Below, piece by piece: positions 7,796 through 16,191 of a DNA stretch of 64,000 nucleotides. Position 1 is the stretch's first letter. Each line of letters opens with the position of its first letter. A program made the position numbers and the translations under genes. The notes below the pieces were generated by a model. The model was given only the letters and a program-made list of their open reading frames with translations, had not been told where the DNA came from and made no database searches. Source of the DNA: Nevskia sp. (GTDB lineage: Bacteria > Pseudomonadota > Gammaproteobacteria > Nevskiales > Nevskiaceae); the NCBI GenBank assembly GCA_023229645.1, contig JALNYU010000006.1, positions 124,001-188,000 on the forward strand. The letters are read 5' to 3'.

Positions 7796-8936
7796 TCCGG
7801 CACCGAGTATCAAACCGCCGCTGTGGTTGCTGGCGGAGCTGACTTACGCCTGCCCGCTGCAATGCGCGTACTGCTCGAATCCGGTCGACTTTGCCGAACA
7901 CGGCAAAACGATGGATACCGAAACTTGGATACGTGTGCTGCGCGACGCACGCCAAATGGGCGCACTGCAGCTCGGCCTGTCCGGTGGCGAACCATTGGTT
8001 CGTACTGATCTCGAAGTGCTCGTCGCCGAGGCGCATTCGCTCGGCTATTACTCGAATCTAATTACCTCTGGGCTCGGTATGGACGCTGCGCGCGCGAAAG
8101 CGCTGAAAGCAGCAGGACTGGACCACATTCAAGTCAGCTTCCAAAGTTCGGAAGCCAACCAGAATGACGAAATCGCAGGCACTCGCTCGTACGCGCATAA
8201 AATTGACATGGCGCGCGCGGTTAAATCTGCCGGCTTCCCGATGGTGCTGTGCTTCGTCTTGCATCGCGACAACTTGCATCGCCTCAGCGAAATGCTGGAT
8301 TTGGCAATTGATCTCGAAGCTGATTACGTTGAATTGGCAACGACGCAGTACTACGGCTGGGCCCTGTTGAACCGCGATCGGCTACTGCCGACATTGGAAC
8401 AAGTCCGCGAGGCGGAGGCCGTCGCAAACGGCTACAAAGCGCGCCTAAAAGGCAAAATGGACATCTATTTTGTCGTTCCAGACTACTACGAAAATCGCCC
8501 AAAACCCTGCATGAATGGCTGGGGTTCGGTGTTTATGGTCGTCGCGCCCGATGGCACCGCCCTTCCGTGTCACGCCGCACGTCAGTTGCCTGGGTTTGAG
8601 TTTCCGAACGTGCAAACGATGAGCATTAAAGACATCTGGCAGACCTCCGACGCGTTCAATCGTTACCGCGGCGATGCCTGGATGAAAGACCCATGCAGAA
8701 CCTGCCCGGAAAAAGAGAAGGATTTCGGCGGTTGCCGTTGCCAAGCGTTTCAGTTCACTGGCGATGCCGCGAATGCAGACCCGGTCTGCAGCAAGTCGGG
8801 AGAACGTCATCTTGTCGACGAAGCCATCAGTTCGGCGCGAAATACGACCGTCGAAACGCCGATCATTTTCCGTAACCCGAAAAATTCCGACAAATACGCG
8901 ATTAAATTGTCGGAGTTAAGCCCCGGCTCAAAATAA
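7773..8936 (+). CDS. pqqE: Radical SAM PqqA Glu-Tyr cross-linking enzyme PqqE
   Basis: This 387-residue radical SAM enzyme forms the carbon-carbon bond between Glu16 and Tyr20 of PqqA. The SAM cluster motif is CPLQCAYC (Cys27, 31, 34). The C-terminal SPASM domain has the expected Cys cluster region (PCMNGWG, ALPCHAAR, CRTCPEKEKDFGGCRCQAF). The ATG at 7773 has a GGAG site inside pqqD. It is the last gene of the operon. No pqqF or pqqG protease gene is next to it, so precursor trimming must use a protease encoded elsewhere. Confidence 0.97.
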   Translation: MHEGGLPNPAPSIKPPLWLLAELTYACPLQCAYCSNPVDFAEHGKTMDTETWIRVLRDARQMGALQLGLSGGEPLVRTDLEVLVAEAHSLGYYSNLITSGLGMDAARAKALKAAGLDHIQVSFQSSEANQNDEIAGTRSYAHKIDMARAVKSAGFPMVLCFVLHRDNLHRLSEMLDLAIDLEADYVELATTQYYGWALLNRDRLLPTLEQVREAEAVANGYKARLKGKMDIYFVVPDYYENRPKPCMNGWGSVFMVVAPDGTALPCHAARQLPGFEFPNVQTMSIKDIWQTSDAFNRYRGDAWMKDPCRTCPEKEKDFGGCRCQAFQFTGDAANADPVCSKSGERHLVDEAISSARNTTVETPIIFRNPKNSDKYAIKLSELSPGSK

Positions 8937-8956
8937 GCTCAGGCTCGGGGGGCTTT
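8918..8956 (+). terminator. Weak hairpin at the end of pqqE
   Basis: AAGCCCC (8918-8924) can pair with GGGGCTT (8949-8955) across a 24-base loop, ending in TTT. The stem starts inside the last codons of pqqE. It could end the pqq operon before the convergent HDOD gene. Confidence 0.4.
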
Positions 8957-9062
8957 ACTGCCTGCGCGCGCTGGGTCTTTTTCCAACGTGCGCCCTAAAC
9001 AATGGCAGACAACCGAACCGTTATTGCCGTTGTGGCGGACGAATGCCCGCATTCGCAGGGTT

Positions 9063-9995
9063 CTATACCGGCAAAGTCGGTCGGTCGTCCAGAACATGGC
9101 TTTTGCTGAGACGATCAGCCTGCAGCAGCACTTTGCCTAATGACGAGCGCGCCGATTCCGCCGTCCCAGCAGCGTGCTCTGCGAGCGCATCGAGCACGCG
9201 CACCGGGAACTGCCAGTGCGCAGCAGCTTTGAACGAAAGTTGCGCGCTGAACTCGCTAAATGCCGTCGCAAACGGCTGCAAATGCCGCAGCGCTGCAGCT
9301 GCACGATCTTGATCAAGCAACCGAATAATGGGCATCGCACCGGCATTACAAGCCATCCCGGCGAGGTAGGCCTCAAACGGGTCGCCGTTGTCTTTAGCTA
9401 AAGCTGCACAGGTCTGGCCGCAGTATTCAGCGTGAGCCAACAAGTGCTGGGCCGCCGCCGTACCCAGTGTGCCGCCCCCTTGATGGATCGGCTTTAATAA
9501 AACATTTGCAACGACGCGGCGCAAACCTTCCTCGCCCAGCATAACGACCGCCTGTGGCAGACTTTCGATAGGTCGAGACGTTCGATAGTGGACGCTGTTA
9601 GCCATACGAATGACCTCGCCGAGCAGCACCGGATCTCGTGCAATCAGCTCTGCCATCTGGCCACCAGAAACCCGGCCGTTTTTGATCATACGCAGAAGTT
9701 CAGGCAAGACTGCTGGCAAGCGAGGCAGCCGATTTAAATCAAAGCGCGCTGGGTTACACGCGTCTCGGAACCGCTGCAATACCGCTTGCTCGCTGAAAGT
9801 GGCGGCTACGGCAGAAAATGACTCGATCGACAGAAGCAAACAAAGGAAGCGATCTTCAAGCGCCTGCGCGTCTAACACAACTGCATTGTTAGCAGCGGCG
9901 ACAGCCGAGGCTGTAGAACTGGCAAGGACAGCGGCAGGCGCCCGACGCGCACCGTTTCGAGTCCCACTCAGCAGCCCGGAAAACAGCTTCCACAT
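9063..9995 (-). CDS. HDOD-domain protein with degenerate metal site
   Basis: This 310-residue cytoplasmic protein has an HDOD domain from about residue 85 to 290 (LPRLPAVLPELLRMI, ELIARDPVLLGEVIRMANS, SLPQAVVMLGEEGLRRVV). HDOD proteins are signalling or stress regulators related to HD hydrolases. The position that is usually His-Asp (GLLHD type) reads GMACNAG here, so catalysis is unlikely. It is convergent with the pqq operon. Nothing in the sequence links it to PQQ function. Confidence 0.75.
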   Translation of the reverse strand: MWKLFSGLLSGTRNGARRAPAAVLASSTASAVAAANNAVVLDAQALEDRFLCLLLSIESFSAVAATFSEQAVLQRFRDACNPARFDLNRLPRLPAVLPELLRMIKNGRVSGGQMAELIARDPVLLGEVIRMANSVHYRTSRPIESLPQAVVMLGEEGLRRVVANVLLKPIHQGGGTLGTAAAQHLLAHAEYCGQTCAALAKDNGDPFEAYLAGMACNAGAMPIIRLLDQDRAAAALRHLQPFATAFSEFSAQLSFKAAAHWQFPVRVLDALAEHAAGTAESARSSLGKVLLQADRLSKSHVLDDRPTLPV

Positions 9996-10230
9996 GGTGA
10001 CGCCCTAATTTCAATTTGCCGCAATAACATCCTACAAGCGAATATTAGCGGCCACCATCCCTAAATCTTTAAAAAACAACGTGCGGTATCGCAGGGCTAT
10101 AGCTTCTTATCAAGTAATGCGCCCCGTGTTGGTCGATACTGGACTAGGCTTCGTCAGTTTGTTTGCTGTTTTCTGCTGACTTGCAACGGCGGCAGAAATT
10201 TTGATATGCCGACATACATCACTAATAAAA

Positions 10231-10260
10231 AAGCCCGGATGCGGTATCACATCCGGGCTT
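10231..10260 (-). terminator. Rho-independent terminator of the His-rich protein gene
   Basis: A perfect 11-bp stem (AAGCCCGGATG / CATCCGGGCTT) with an 8-base loop is followed on the minus strand by TTTTTTATT. It lies 22 bases after the stop of the gene at 10283-10714. Confidence 0.92.
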
Positions 10261-10282
10261 CCGATCATTTCACTGACAAAAT

Positions 10283-10714
10283 TTAGTCGTGACCGTGGCC
10301 GTGTTCTTTGCCATGACCGCGATCATGATCGTCATGGCCGCGATCGTGGTCATCGTGGCCATGATCATCGTGATCGCGGTGACGTTCACGATACTGCGGT
10401 GCATAAACGTTGTTATACCAGTCGTCGCGGACGAAATAGACCGGCCGACCACAGGCTTCATAGCGCCCGCAATAACGTTTCCAATTTTTCTGGTGACCAG
10501 GTGGCACGCGCAAATACAGCGGCTCATGAATGACACGGGTGCGTTCAATGATGATCGGTTCCGAGTAAACAACCTCGGGCTGCGGGAAGCTACCGAGGTC
10601 GATGCGCCCATAAAATCCTGGTTGGCCGATGCTAATCGACACGCCGACATCGGCGGCGAGCGCAGGCAACGCCGCGCCCAGGCTAAGCACGACCGCAAGA
10701 ATTATCTTTTTCAT
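10283..10714 (-). CDS. Secreted protein with His/Asp-rich C-terminal tail
   Basis: This 143-residue protein has a clear signal peptide (MKKIILAVVLSLGAALPALA, cut after AlaLeuAla). The mature part (VGVSISIGQPGFYGRIDLG, then RVPPGHQKNWKRYCGRYEACGRPVYFV with two Cys) resembles conserved hypothetical periplasmic proteins of beta/gammaproteobacteria. The last 33 residues are almost only His, Asp, Gly, Arg and Lys, with DDHDRGH repeated twice, a likely metal-binding tail. It has its own GGAG ribosome site and strong terminator. It lies on the same strand, 220 bases downstream of the ABC operon. Function is unknown; metal storage or buffering is a guess. Confidence 0.7.
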   Translation of the reverse strand: MKKIILAVVLSLGAALPALAADVGVSISIGQPGFYGRIDLGSFPQPEVVYSEPIIIERTRVIHEPLYLRVPPGHQKNWKRYCGRYEACGRPVYFVRDDWYNNVYAPQYRERHRDHDDHGHDDHDRGHDDHDRGHGKEHGHGHD

Positions 10715-10934
10715 AAGCTGTCACTCTCCATAACGATATTTGTTCTTCCGACGCAAGCCAGCACCGTCGCGATGTGAGAAGACTAGGCTGCCTTGCTTGA
10801 ACCAAAGCTGAACGATGAATTTCGCAGGGCAATCATGCGCCACTTCAACATCAGGCAGTGAGAAACCGCGCTACCCGACTATTAACCCGCTGCCGCTGAA
10901 TATCGTGCGGTCACCGCACCCAAGAGAATAAGGG

Positions 10935-11741
10935 TTAAGCCTGCCCCCTCTTCTTCACCATGCCGCGCTGCGGATCGTAGCCGTAAACTGCGCCGCCGAA
11001 AAACACCGCCAGCGTGCCGGCGACCACCGTGAATGACACCCAATTGAACTGGCCATACATTGCGTAACGCACCAATTCCACCGCGTGCGTGAACGGATTG
11101 GCGCTCGCCACGTAGTACAGCCAGATTGCGCCAGACTCTTTCAACTTCCACAGCGGATACAGTGCAGAGGACATGAAAAACATCGGGAAAATCACGAAAT
11201 TCATCGTGCCAGCGAAATTCTCGATCTGACGGATGTACACCGATAGCAGCAAGCCCAGCGCGCCGAGCATTAAGCCGCCGAGCAATAGCGCGGGCAGCGC
11301 ATACAACCAGCCGAGCCATGGCAGATCGACGCCAAACAGCGCGCAGACGATCAAGAACGCATAGGCCTGGACCAGCGATAGCAGCGTACCGGCAATGAGC
11401 TTGCACGCGAGCAAATACGCACGCGCTAACGGCGCGGTGAGCAGCAGCCGCATCATCCCCATCTCGCGATCATAGACCATCGCCAGCGACGATTGCATGC
11501 CGTTGAACAGCAGCACCATACCCAGCAAGCCTGGCGCAACGTAAACCGGGTATTCGATGAAGCTTTCGTACGGCTCGATCACCGCCACGCCGAATACGTT
11601 ACGGAAGCCAGCCGCGAACACCACCAGCCATAACGTCGGCCGTACTAATGCCGACAACAGGCGGGAGCGCTGTTGCAGGAATTTGCGCAGCTCGCGAAAC
11701 GAAATCGCACCGAGCGCCTCAAGCGCATGGCCAAGCTTCAT
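10935..11741 (-). CDS. ABC-2 type permease of the PQQ-alcohol-dehydrogenase-associated transporter (PedC/LutF type)
   Basis: This inner-membrane permease of about 268 residues has six predicted hydrophobic segments and the ABC-2 family layout (PTLWLVVFAAGF, APGLLGMVLLFNGMQSS, DREMGMMRLLLTAPL, FPMFFMSSALYPLW). It resembles the permease family found beside PQQ alcohol dehydrogenases (PedC in P. putida). I chose the ATG at 11741 because it forms an ATGA overlap with the upstream gene and has GGAG at proper spacing. An in-frame ATG at 11762 is also possible. It is the last gene of the seven-gene operon. A 15-bp perfect palindrome at 10905-10919 follows it. Confidence 0.88.
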   Translation of the reverse strand: MKLGHALEALGAISFRELRKFLQQRSRLLSALVRPTLWLVVFAAGFRNVFGVAVIEPYESFIEYPVYVAPGLLGMVLLFNGMQSSLAMVYDREMGMMRLLLTAPLARAYLLACKLIAGTLLSLVQAYAFLIVCALFGVDLPWLGWLYALPALLLGGLMLGALGLLLSVYIRQIENFAGTMNFVIFPMFFMSSALYPLWKLKESGAIWLYYVASANPFTHAVELVRYAMYGQFNWVSFTVVAGTLAVFFGGAVYGYDPQRGMVKKRGQA

Positions 11742-12928
11742 TGAGAGACTCCATTCCGGCACGCGGTTTCTTTGGCATCGAAGCCGAGCGTGTCGAGATT
11801 ATTCTTTGCATCGAGAAAACCCTCGATCGGCGCCAGCGCGATCGCCCAATTGCCGGTGTTGAGCAATATCGGCTGCCGCAGCTGCCCATCCCAAGGGCGA
11901 TACCCCATACGGAAGCCTTTGAAACCATCGAGCACGATATCGCCGCCGCGCAAATAGGCGTAGCTTTTCTTGAAATCGGGGCTACTGCTGCGGACGACGG
12001 CTTCAACGACGCTTTTCACCGCCATCCAAGCCGCCCAGTCGTACGAGGTCACCGGCCGGCCGGCGGCTTTGATCAAACGGTTATTTAACTGCCTTGCGCC
12101 GTCGCGCTCCCAAGACCAATGCCAGCCGTCGGCGACCAAGCCTGCAGCACCGATGACCGGCCGCGGCTTCGCCGTTTGGTAGGGCACGCTGCGCGCGAAC
12201 TCACCATCGGTATCGGCGACGAAGACCGCGTCATAGTCACGGTTACCAGTCAGCAACGCGAGGTTATTCAGCTCGCGCTCGCGCGGATCGTTACCGAGTT
12301 TGAACGGCCGCGTATCGACGATCTTCACGCCGAAACGCTTTGCAGACCGTGCCCAGGCATTGGCAAGGTCGGCATCACCGGGATCCGGCCCGCGTAGCAC
12401 CAGCACATTGCTCCAGCGCCGCAGCACGAGGTATTGCGCCAGTGCGTCGGTCAACATCGCGTAATCGGGAATCACATGCAGCAGGCGGCTTTGGCACTGT
12501 GTACCGCGGAGATCGTCATCGGCCGCAGAAATATTCAGCAAGGCCACCGGCAAGCTCGCCGTACGCTTGGCCAAGTCCGCCAGCACAGCGCCATCGGCGT
12601 CGACAATAAAATAACTGACGCCTTGTGCAGCGAGTTGTTTAACGACATCAGCAAGCCCGGCGGCATCGGCTGCGCTACGCTTTTCGAGCGAAAACTGCAG
12701 CTTCAACGCTGCGCCGGCGAACTTCGTTTCCTGAATCGCTTGTTCTGCGCCGCTAACCGGTCGCCCCCAGGGCTGTAGCGGATACTGTGCTTTGACGCGC
12801 TCTTCGCGATAACGCGGGTCTTCACTCCACTCCAAATAACCGATCTTGAATGGCGTATCAGCAGCATTGCCGTGCGGCGCAAAGGCCAATAACGCCAACG
12901 CGATGAGCGCGATCAAGCGCCCGTTCAT
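11738..12928 (-). CDS. Periplasmic substrate-binding protein of PQQ-associated ABC transporter (PedA1/LutA type)
   Basis: This 396-residue protein has a signal peptide (MNGRLIALIALALLAFAPHGNAA). The fold looks like a branched-chain amino-acid/type I binding protein: FKIGYLEWSEDPRYREER at the start, GVSYFIVDADGAVLADLAK, NVLVLRGPDPGDADLANAW, YDAVFVADTDGEFARSVPYQT. This matches the family found in PQQ-dependent alcohol dehydrogenase systems. Homologues (PedA1, LutA) are needed for lanthanide-dependent growth in P. putida and M. extorquens. Several Asp/Glu clusters are present, but no ligand site can be assigned. It overlaps both neighbours by 4 bases. Confidence 0.85.
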   Translation of the reverse strand: MNGRLIALIALALLAFAPHGNAADTPFKIGYLEWSEDPRYREERVKAQYPLQPWGRPVSGAEQAIQETKFAGAALKLQFSLEKRSAADAAGLADVVKQLAAQGVSYFIVDADGAVLADLAKRTASLPVALLNISAADDDLRGTQCQSRLLHVIPDYAMLTDALAQYLVLRRWSNVLVLRGPDPGDADLANAWARSAKRFGVKIVDTRPFKLGNDPRERELNNLALLTGNRDYDAVFVADTDGEFARSVPYQTAKPRPVIGAAGLVADGWHWSWERDGARQLNNRLIKAAGRPVTSYDWAAWMAVKSVVEAVVRSSSPDFKKSYAYLRGGDIVLDGFKGFRMGYRPWDGQLRQPILLNTGNWAIALAPIEGFLDAKNNLDTLGFDAKETACRNGVSQ

Positions 12929-13902
12929 TCGAACACCGCCACGGTATACGGCGCGCGGCCCGTTGGCACTGCTTTACGAATCTTGAAACTTGCGGTGTCG
13001 ATCACCGCCATGTCGTCAGACTGGCCGTTCGTCACATACAGCGTTTTCTCATCCGGGCTTAGCGCAATGCCCCAGGGCCGGTTGCCAGTCAGCAGATAGT
13101 CCTTCACCGTATGGCTTTTAACGTCGACGCGCGCAACATGATTGGCGCGGCCGAGCGTCACATAAGCCGTACTCCCATCGCGCGTCATGATGATGCCGAC
13201 CGGCGTTACGTCTTCTGGCCGGAAACCTTTCGGCAGGAATTTGATTTCACCGCGGACTTCATTTTTATGGGTATCGACCAACGAAACGCTGCCGCTCAGC
13301 TCGTTGCTCACCCAAAGCTCGCTGCCATCCGGGCTCAGCGCTAGCCGCCGCGGCCGGTTGCCGACCGCAACATTGGCGCGCAACGCATGGGTGGCGCTGT
13401 CGATCACATGGACGATGTTCGCGACTTCAGAAGTCGCATAAACCGTCTTGCCGTCCGGAGTGATCAAGATGCCTTCCGGCTCCTCACCGACCTCGACCGC
13501 GGCAACTTGCTTCCCGCTCGCAAGATCGACCGCCGTAACTTTCGCGGTCTCCTCGTTTGTCGCCCAAAGGGTTTTGCCGTCCGGCGAAAACACAAACCGT
13601 TCTGGATCGGTGCCCGCGTCGAGCTTGCCGATCACCTTGTCCTGCGCAACGTCGATGATGTTGATCGCGTTGCCATCGCCGCAGGCGACGTAAAGCTTTT
13701 TGTGATCAGGCGAAAATGCCATATCGCGCGGCTTATCGCCCGTTCGGATCTTGCTTTTTAAGGCCAGCGTCGTGCTGTCAAAAACACTGACGATGCCGTC
13801 TTTCTCACTGCTGACATACAGCTTGCCGGCCCAAGCCGGCGCCGAGGCCAGCAGCGGCAACGTTAAGAACGCCGCCTGAATCGCACTTAATTTTGATTTC
13901 AT
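12925..13902 (-). CDS. Secreted YVTN beta-propeller protein of the PQQ-associated ABC system
   Basis: This 325-residue protein has a signal peptide ending in ASAPAWA. Seven or so repeats of about 42 residues follow, each with the pattern SPDGKxLxVxxxxxNxVxVxD (for example LSPDGSELWVSNELSGSVSLV). This is a seven-bladed beta-propeller of the YVTN type. The family member tied to PQQ-ABC operons has no proven enzyme activity. It may be the second periplasmic component (PedA2 type) or a PQQ-enzyme partner. Four-base overlaps on both sides place it in the operon. Confidence 0.88.
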   Translation of the reverse strand: MKSKLSAIQAAFLTLPLLASAPAWAGKLYVSSEKDGIVSVFDSTTLALKSKIRTGDKPRDMAFSPDHKKLYVACGDGNAINIIDVAQDKVIGKLDAGTDPERFVFSPDGKTLWATNEETAKVTAVDLASGKQVAAVEVGEEPEGILITPDGKTVYATSEVANIVHVIDSATHALRANVAVGNRPRRLALSPDGSELWVSNELSGSVSLVDTHKNEVRGEIKFLPKGFRPEDVTPVGIIMTRDGSTAYVTLGRANHVARVDVKSHTVKDYLLTGNRPWGIALSPDEKTLYVTNGQSDDMAVIDTASFKIRKAVPTGRAPYTVAVFE

Positions 13903-14669
13903 GAAATTTTCTCCTCACGGCGAGCGCCTGCATTTGCCGGTACCGTCATTTGCAAAAACGCCGCTTCCAACGTCGTGCAGCCAGACTGCGCCATCAACTC
14001 GGCGGGGGTACCTTCAGCGAGTTTGCGGCCGCGATGCAAAATCAACGCGCGGTCGGCGGATTCGGCTTCATCGACCAAGTGGGTCGCCCACAATACGGAC
14101 AAGCCTTGATCGCGACACAGGCCGCGCACAAGGGTCATCAACGTCGTTCGCGACTGCGGATCAAGCCCGACGGTAGCTTCGTCCATCAACAACAACGCCG
14201 GCTGATGCAGTAGCGCGCGTGCGAGTTCAACCTTGCGCCGATTGCCGCCGGATAAGGTTCGGCAAACAACCTGCGCCGAAGCACCGAGTCCAACTTGCTC
14301 CAGCAACGGCGCAATCCGTGCACGGCCCGCAGCACCCAAGCCGTGCAGCGCTGCATGAAAGCGCAGATTGCCGGTGACGCTCAAATCCAAATCCAGCGTC
14401 GGCTGTTGGAAGACAATGCCGAGCTGCGCCAAGCAGCGCGTTGGCTGCTTTTGGTAGTCGGCGCCGCAGATTCGAATATGCCCGGCGTCGGGTACGAATA
14501 AGCCGCTCAGCAGCTGGAATAAAGTCGACTTACCGGCGCCGTTCGGTCCGAGTAGCGCCATGAACTGACCGGGGTCGAGGCGCAGACTTAATTCTTTTAG
14601 CGCCTGCACGTCGCCGTAGGATTTGCTGATCGCGTCAACTTCCAGGGTGGCATCAGCGGTGGACATCAT
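13899..14669 (-). CDS. ABC transporter ATPase, PQQ-associated system (PedB/LutE type)
   Basis: This 256-residue ABC ATPase has Walker A GPNGAGKST, signature LSGGNRRKVELARAL and Walker B LLLMDEATVGLD. The GN in the signature and the weak D-loop context are typical of ABC-2 exporter-type ATPases. It should power the ABC-2 permease at the end of the operon. An ATGA overlap links it to the preceding NitT/TauT-type ATPase, so the two transport systems are translated from one message. Confidence 0.92.
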   Translation of the reverse strand: MMSTADATLEVDAISKSYGDVQALKELSLRLDPGQFMALLGPNGAGKSTLFQLLSGLFVPDAGHIRICGADYQKQPTRCLAQLGIVFQQPTLDLDLSVTGNLRFHAALHGLGAAGRARIAPLLEQVGLGASAQVVCRTLSGGNRRKVELARALLHQPALLLMDEATVGLDPQSRTTLMTLVRGLCRDQGLSVLWATHLVDEAESADRALILHRGRKLAEGTPAELMAQSGCTTLEAAFLQMTVPANAGARREEKIS

Positions 14670-15436
14670 GGTGCGAGCTCCGGCATCGAACTGCTATCCC
14701 CCGGCGCGGTGCGCAGGCCAGCGAGCAGTTCCGGGTGTTGATTGAGTAAGTCGGCATGCGCTTGCATGACCGAGGCATCGTCGCGCCGCCGTGGTCGCGG
14801 CAGCGTCACGCGGTAGTCGAGTATCACCCGCGCCGGCGAACGGCTGACAAACAGAATACGGTCGGCCAAGGCGAGTGCTTCGCGCAGTTCGTGGGTCACG
14901 AGCAACGTTGTCGGGTGCACATCACGCCGCAGTTCCAGTAGTAGTTGATAAAGGCTCTCTGCGGTTGGCGCGTCGAGTGAGATAAAGGGCTCGTCGAGCA
15001 GCAGCAATTCAGGTTTGATCAAAAATGCACGCAGCAAGGACACCCTGCGCTGCATACCGCCCGATAGACGCAGCGGGAAGCTATCGGCATTTGCGGCGAG
15101 GCCGACGCGTTGCAGCGCCTCCCGTAACGCGGTTTCGTCGAGATCGGGTTTCACCAGACGAAGATTGTCGGCAACCGTCAGCCACGGCAATAGGCGGGGT
15201 TCCTGAAAAACGAAGCCGATGCGGCATCCGGGCGTCAGTTCTACTTGCCCTTCATAACTCGAATCGAGCCCAGCGATAATTTTCAGCAACGTTGTTTTAC
15301 CGGCGCCGGAAGGGCCGACGATTGCGACAAAGTCGCCGGTCTTCAGCTCGAACTGCAAGCCGGTCAACACATCGGCACCCGCGCCCGCGTAGCGCTTTTG
15401 CGTCAGCGCAACTTTTAAGCGGCTCACGTCCGCCAC
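14666..15436 (-). CDS. NitT/TauT-type ABC transporter ATPase
   Basis: This 256-residue ATPase has Walker A GPSGAGKTT, signature LSGGMQRRVSLLRAFL and Walker B LLLLDEPFISLD, with the H-loop in LLVTHELREAL. The sequence is of the nitrate/sulfonate/taurine importer group and differs clearly from the next ATPase of the same operon. It overlaps the permease gene by 13 bases. Substrate is not known; proximity to PQQ-associated genes suggests a cofactor, metal complex or related solute. Confidence 0.9.
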   Translation of the reverse strand: MADVSRLKVALTQKRYAGAGADVLTGLQFELKTGDFVAIVGPSGAGKTTLLKIIAGLDSSYEGQVELTPGCRIGFVFQEPRLLPWLTVADNLRLVKPDLDETALREALQRVGLAANADSFPLRLSGGMQRRVSLLRAFLIKPELLLLDEPFISLDAPTAESLYQLLLELRRDVHPTTLLVTHELREALALADRILFVSRSPARVILDYRVTLPRPRRRDDASVMQAHADLLNQHPELLAGLRTAPGDSSSMPELAP

Positions 15437-16191
15437 CCATTCAAACGGCGATCAAGCGGCCGCAATACGCAGGCTTCGATTAGCAGGACTACGGCGGCAA
15501 ACGCGGCGGTGTATGCAAGCACGCTGGTCAGATCAAAAAATTGGAAAAAAGTGCCGAGCTTGAAACCGATCCCATCGCTGCGGCCAAGCAACTCAATCAC
15601 CAACACGATCTTCCAGATCAGAGCTAAGCCGGAACGCGCCGAGGCCATGATGTACGGATACAGCTGCGGCAGCACGAGGTACCGCAGCCGGCGAAACTTC
15701 GAGAGTTTGTAAACCTCACCGACCTGCAGCAATTGTGGATCCAACGCCCGCGCACCTTCGCGGATGTTCGTGATCGTCGTTGGAATCTTGTTCAGCGCCA
15801 CAGCGACGATCGCCGCTGTTTCGTTGAGACCGATCCAGATAAAACAAAGAATTGCCGTGACCAGCGCTGGCAAATTCAGCATGACGATCAGCAGACTATC
15901 GAGCGCTAAATTGGCGAGCCGGCTACGGCCCATCCACAAGCCAACTGCAACGCCGACAATCATCGCGACGAAGAATGCACCAGCAACACGCAGCAGCGTC
16001 TTAAGCAGGTGGTGCAGCAACTCACCTTCGCGCAAGTGGTGGATCAGGCTCTGCACGACGGCAAATGGCGACGGCAGTAGCGGATCTGCTAGGCGCCACG
16101 CGATAAGCTGCCAAACCAACAGCGCAACGATCAATGAACCCGCGCGAATCAGGCCTGCCGGTAACGGCAGGTCGTCCTGCCTCGAACTCAA
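15424..16191 (-). CDS. NitT/TauT-type ABC transporter permease
   Basis: This 255-residue inner-membrane protein has about six helices and the importer-permease EAA-like loop (NIREGARALDPQLLQVGEVY). The start region LIVALLVWQLIAWRL and LLPSPFAVVQSLIHHL is typical of the SsuC/TauC family. It pairs with the ATPase and binding protein of the same operon. Residues near the C-terminus (CVLRPLDRRLNGWR) match the family ending, so the gene is complete. Confidence 0.9.
   Translation of the reverse strand: MSSRQDDLPLPAGLIRAGSLIVALLVWQLIAWRLADPLLPSPFAVVQSLIHHLREGELLHHLLKTLLRVAGAFFVAMIVGVAVGLWMGRSRLANLALDSLLIVMLNLPALVTAILCFIWIGLNETAAIVAVALNKIPTTITNIREGARALDPQLLQVGEVYKLSKFRRLRYLVLPQLYPYIMASARSGLALIWKIVLVIELLGRSDGIGFKLGTFFQFFDLTSVLAYTAAFAAVVLLIEACVLRPLDRRLNGWRT

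Noticed and set aside
10905..10919. 15-bp palindrome GTGCGGTCACCGCAC as terminator of the ABC operon.
   Set aside because: It has almost no loop and no T tail on the minus strand; noted only as a possible site.
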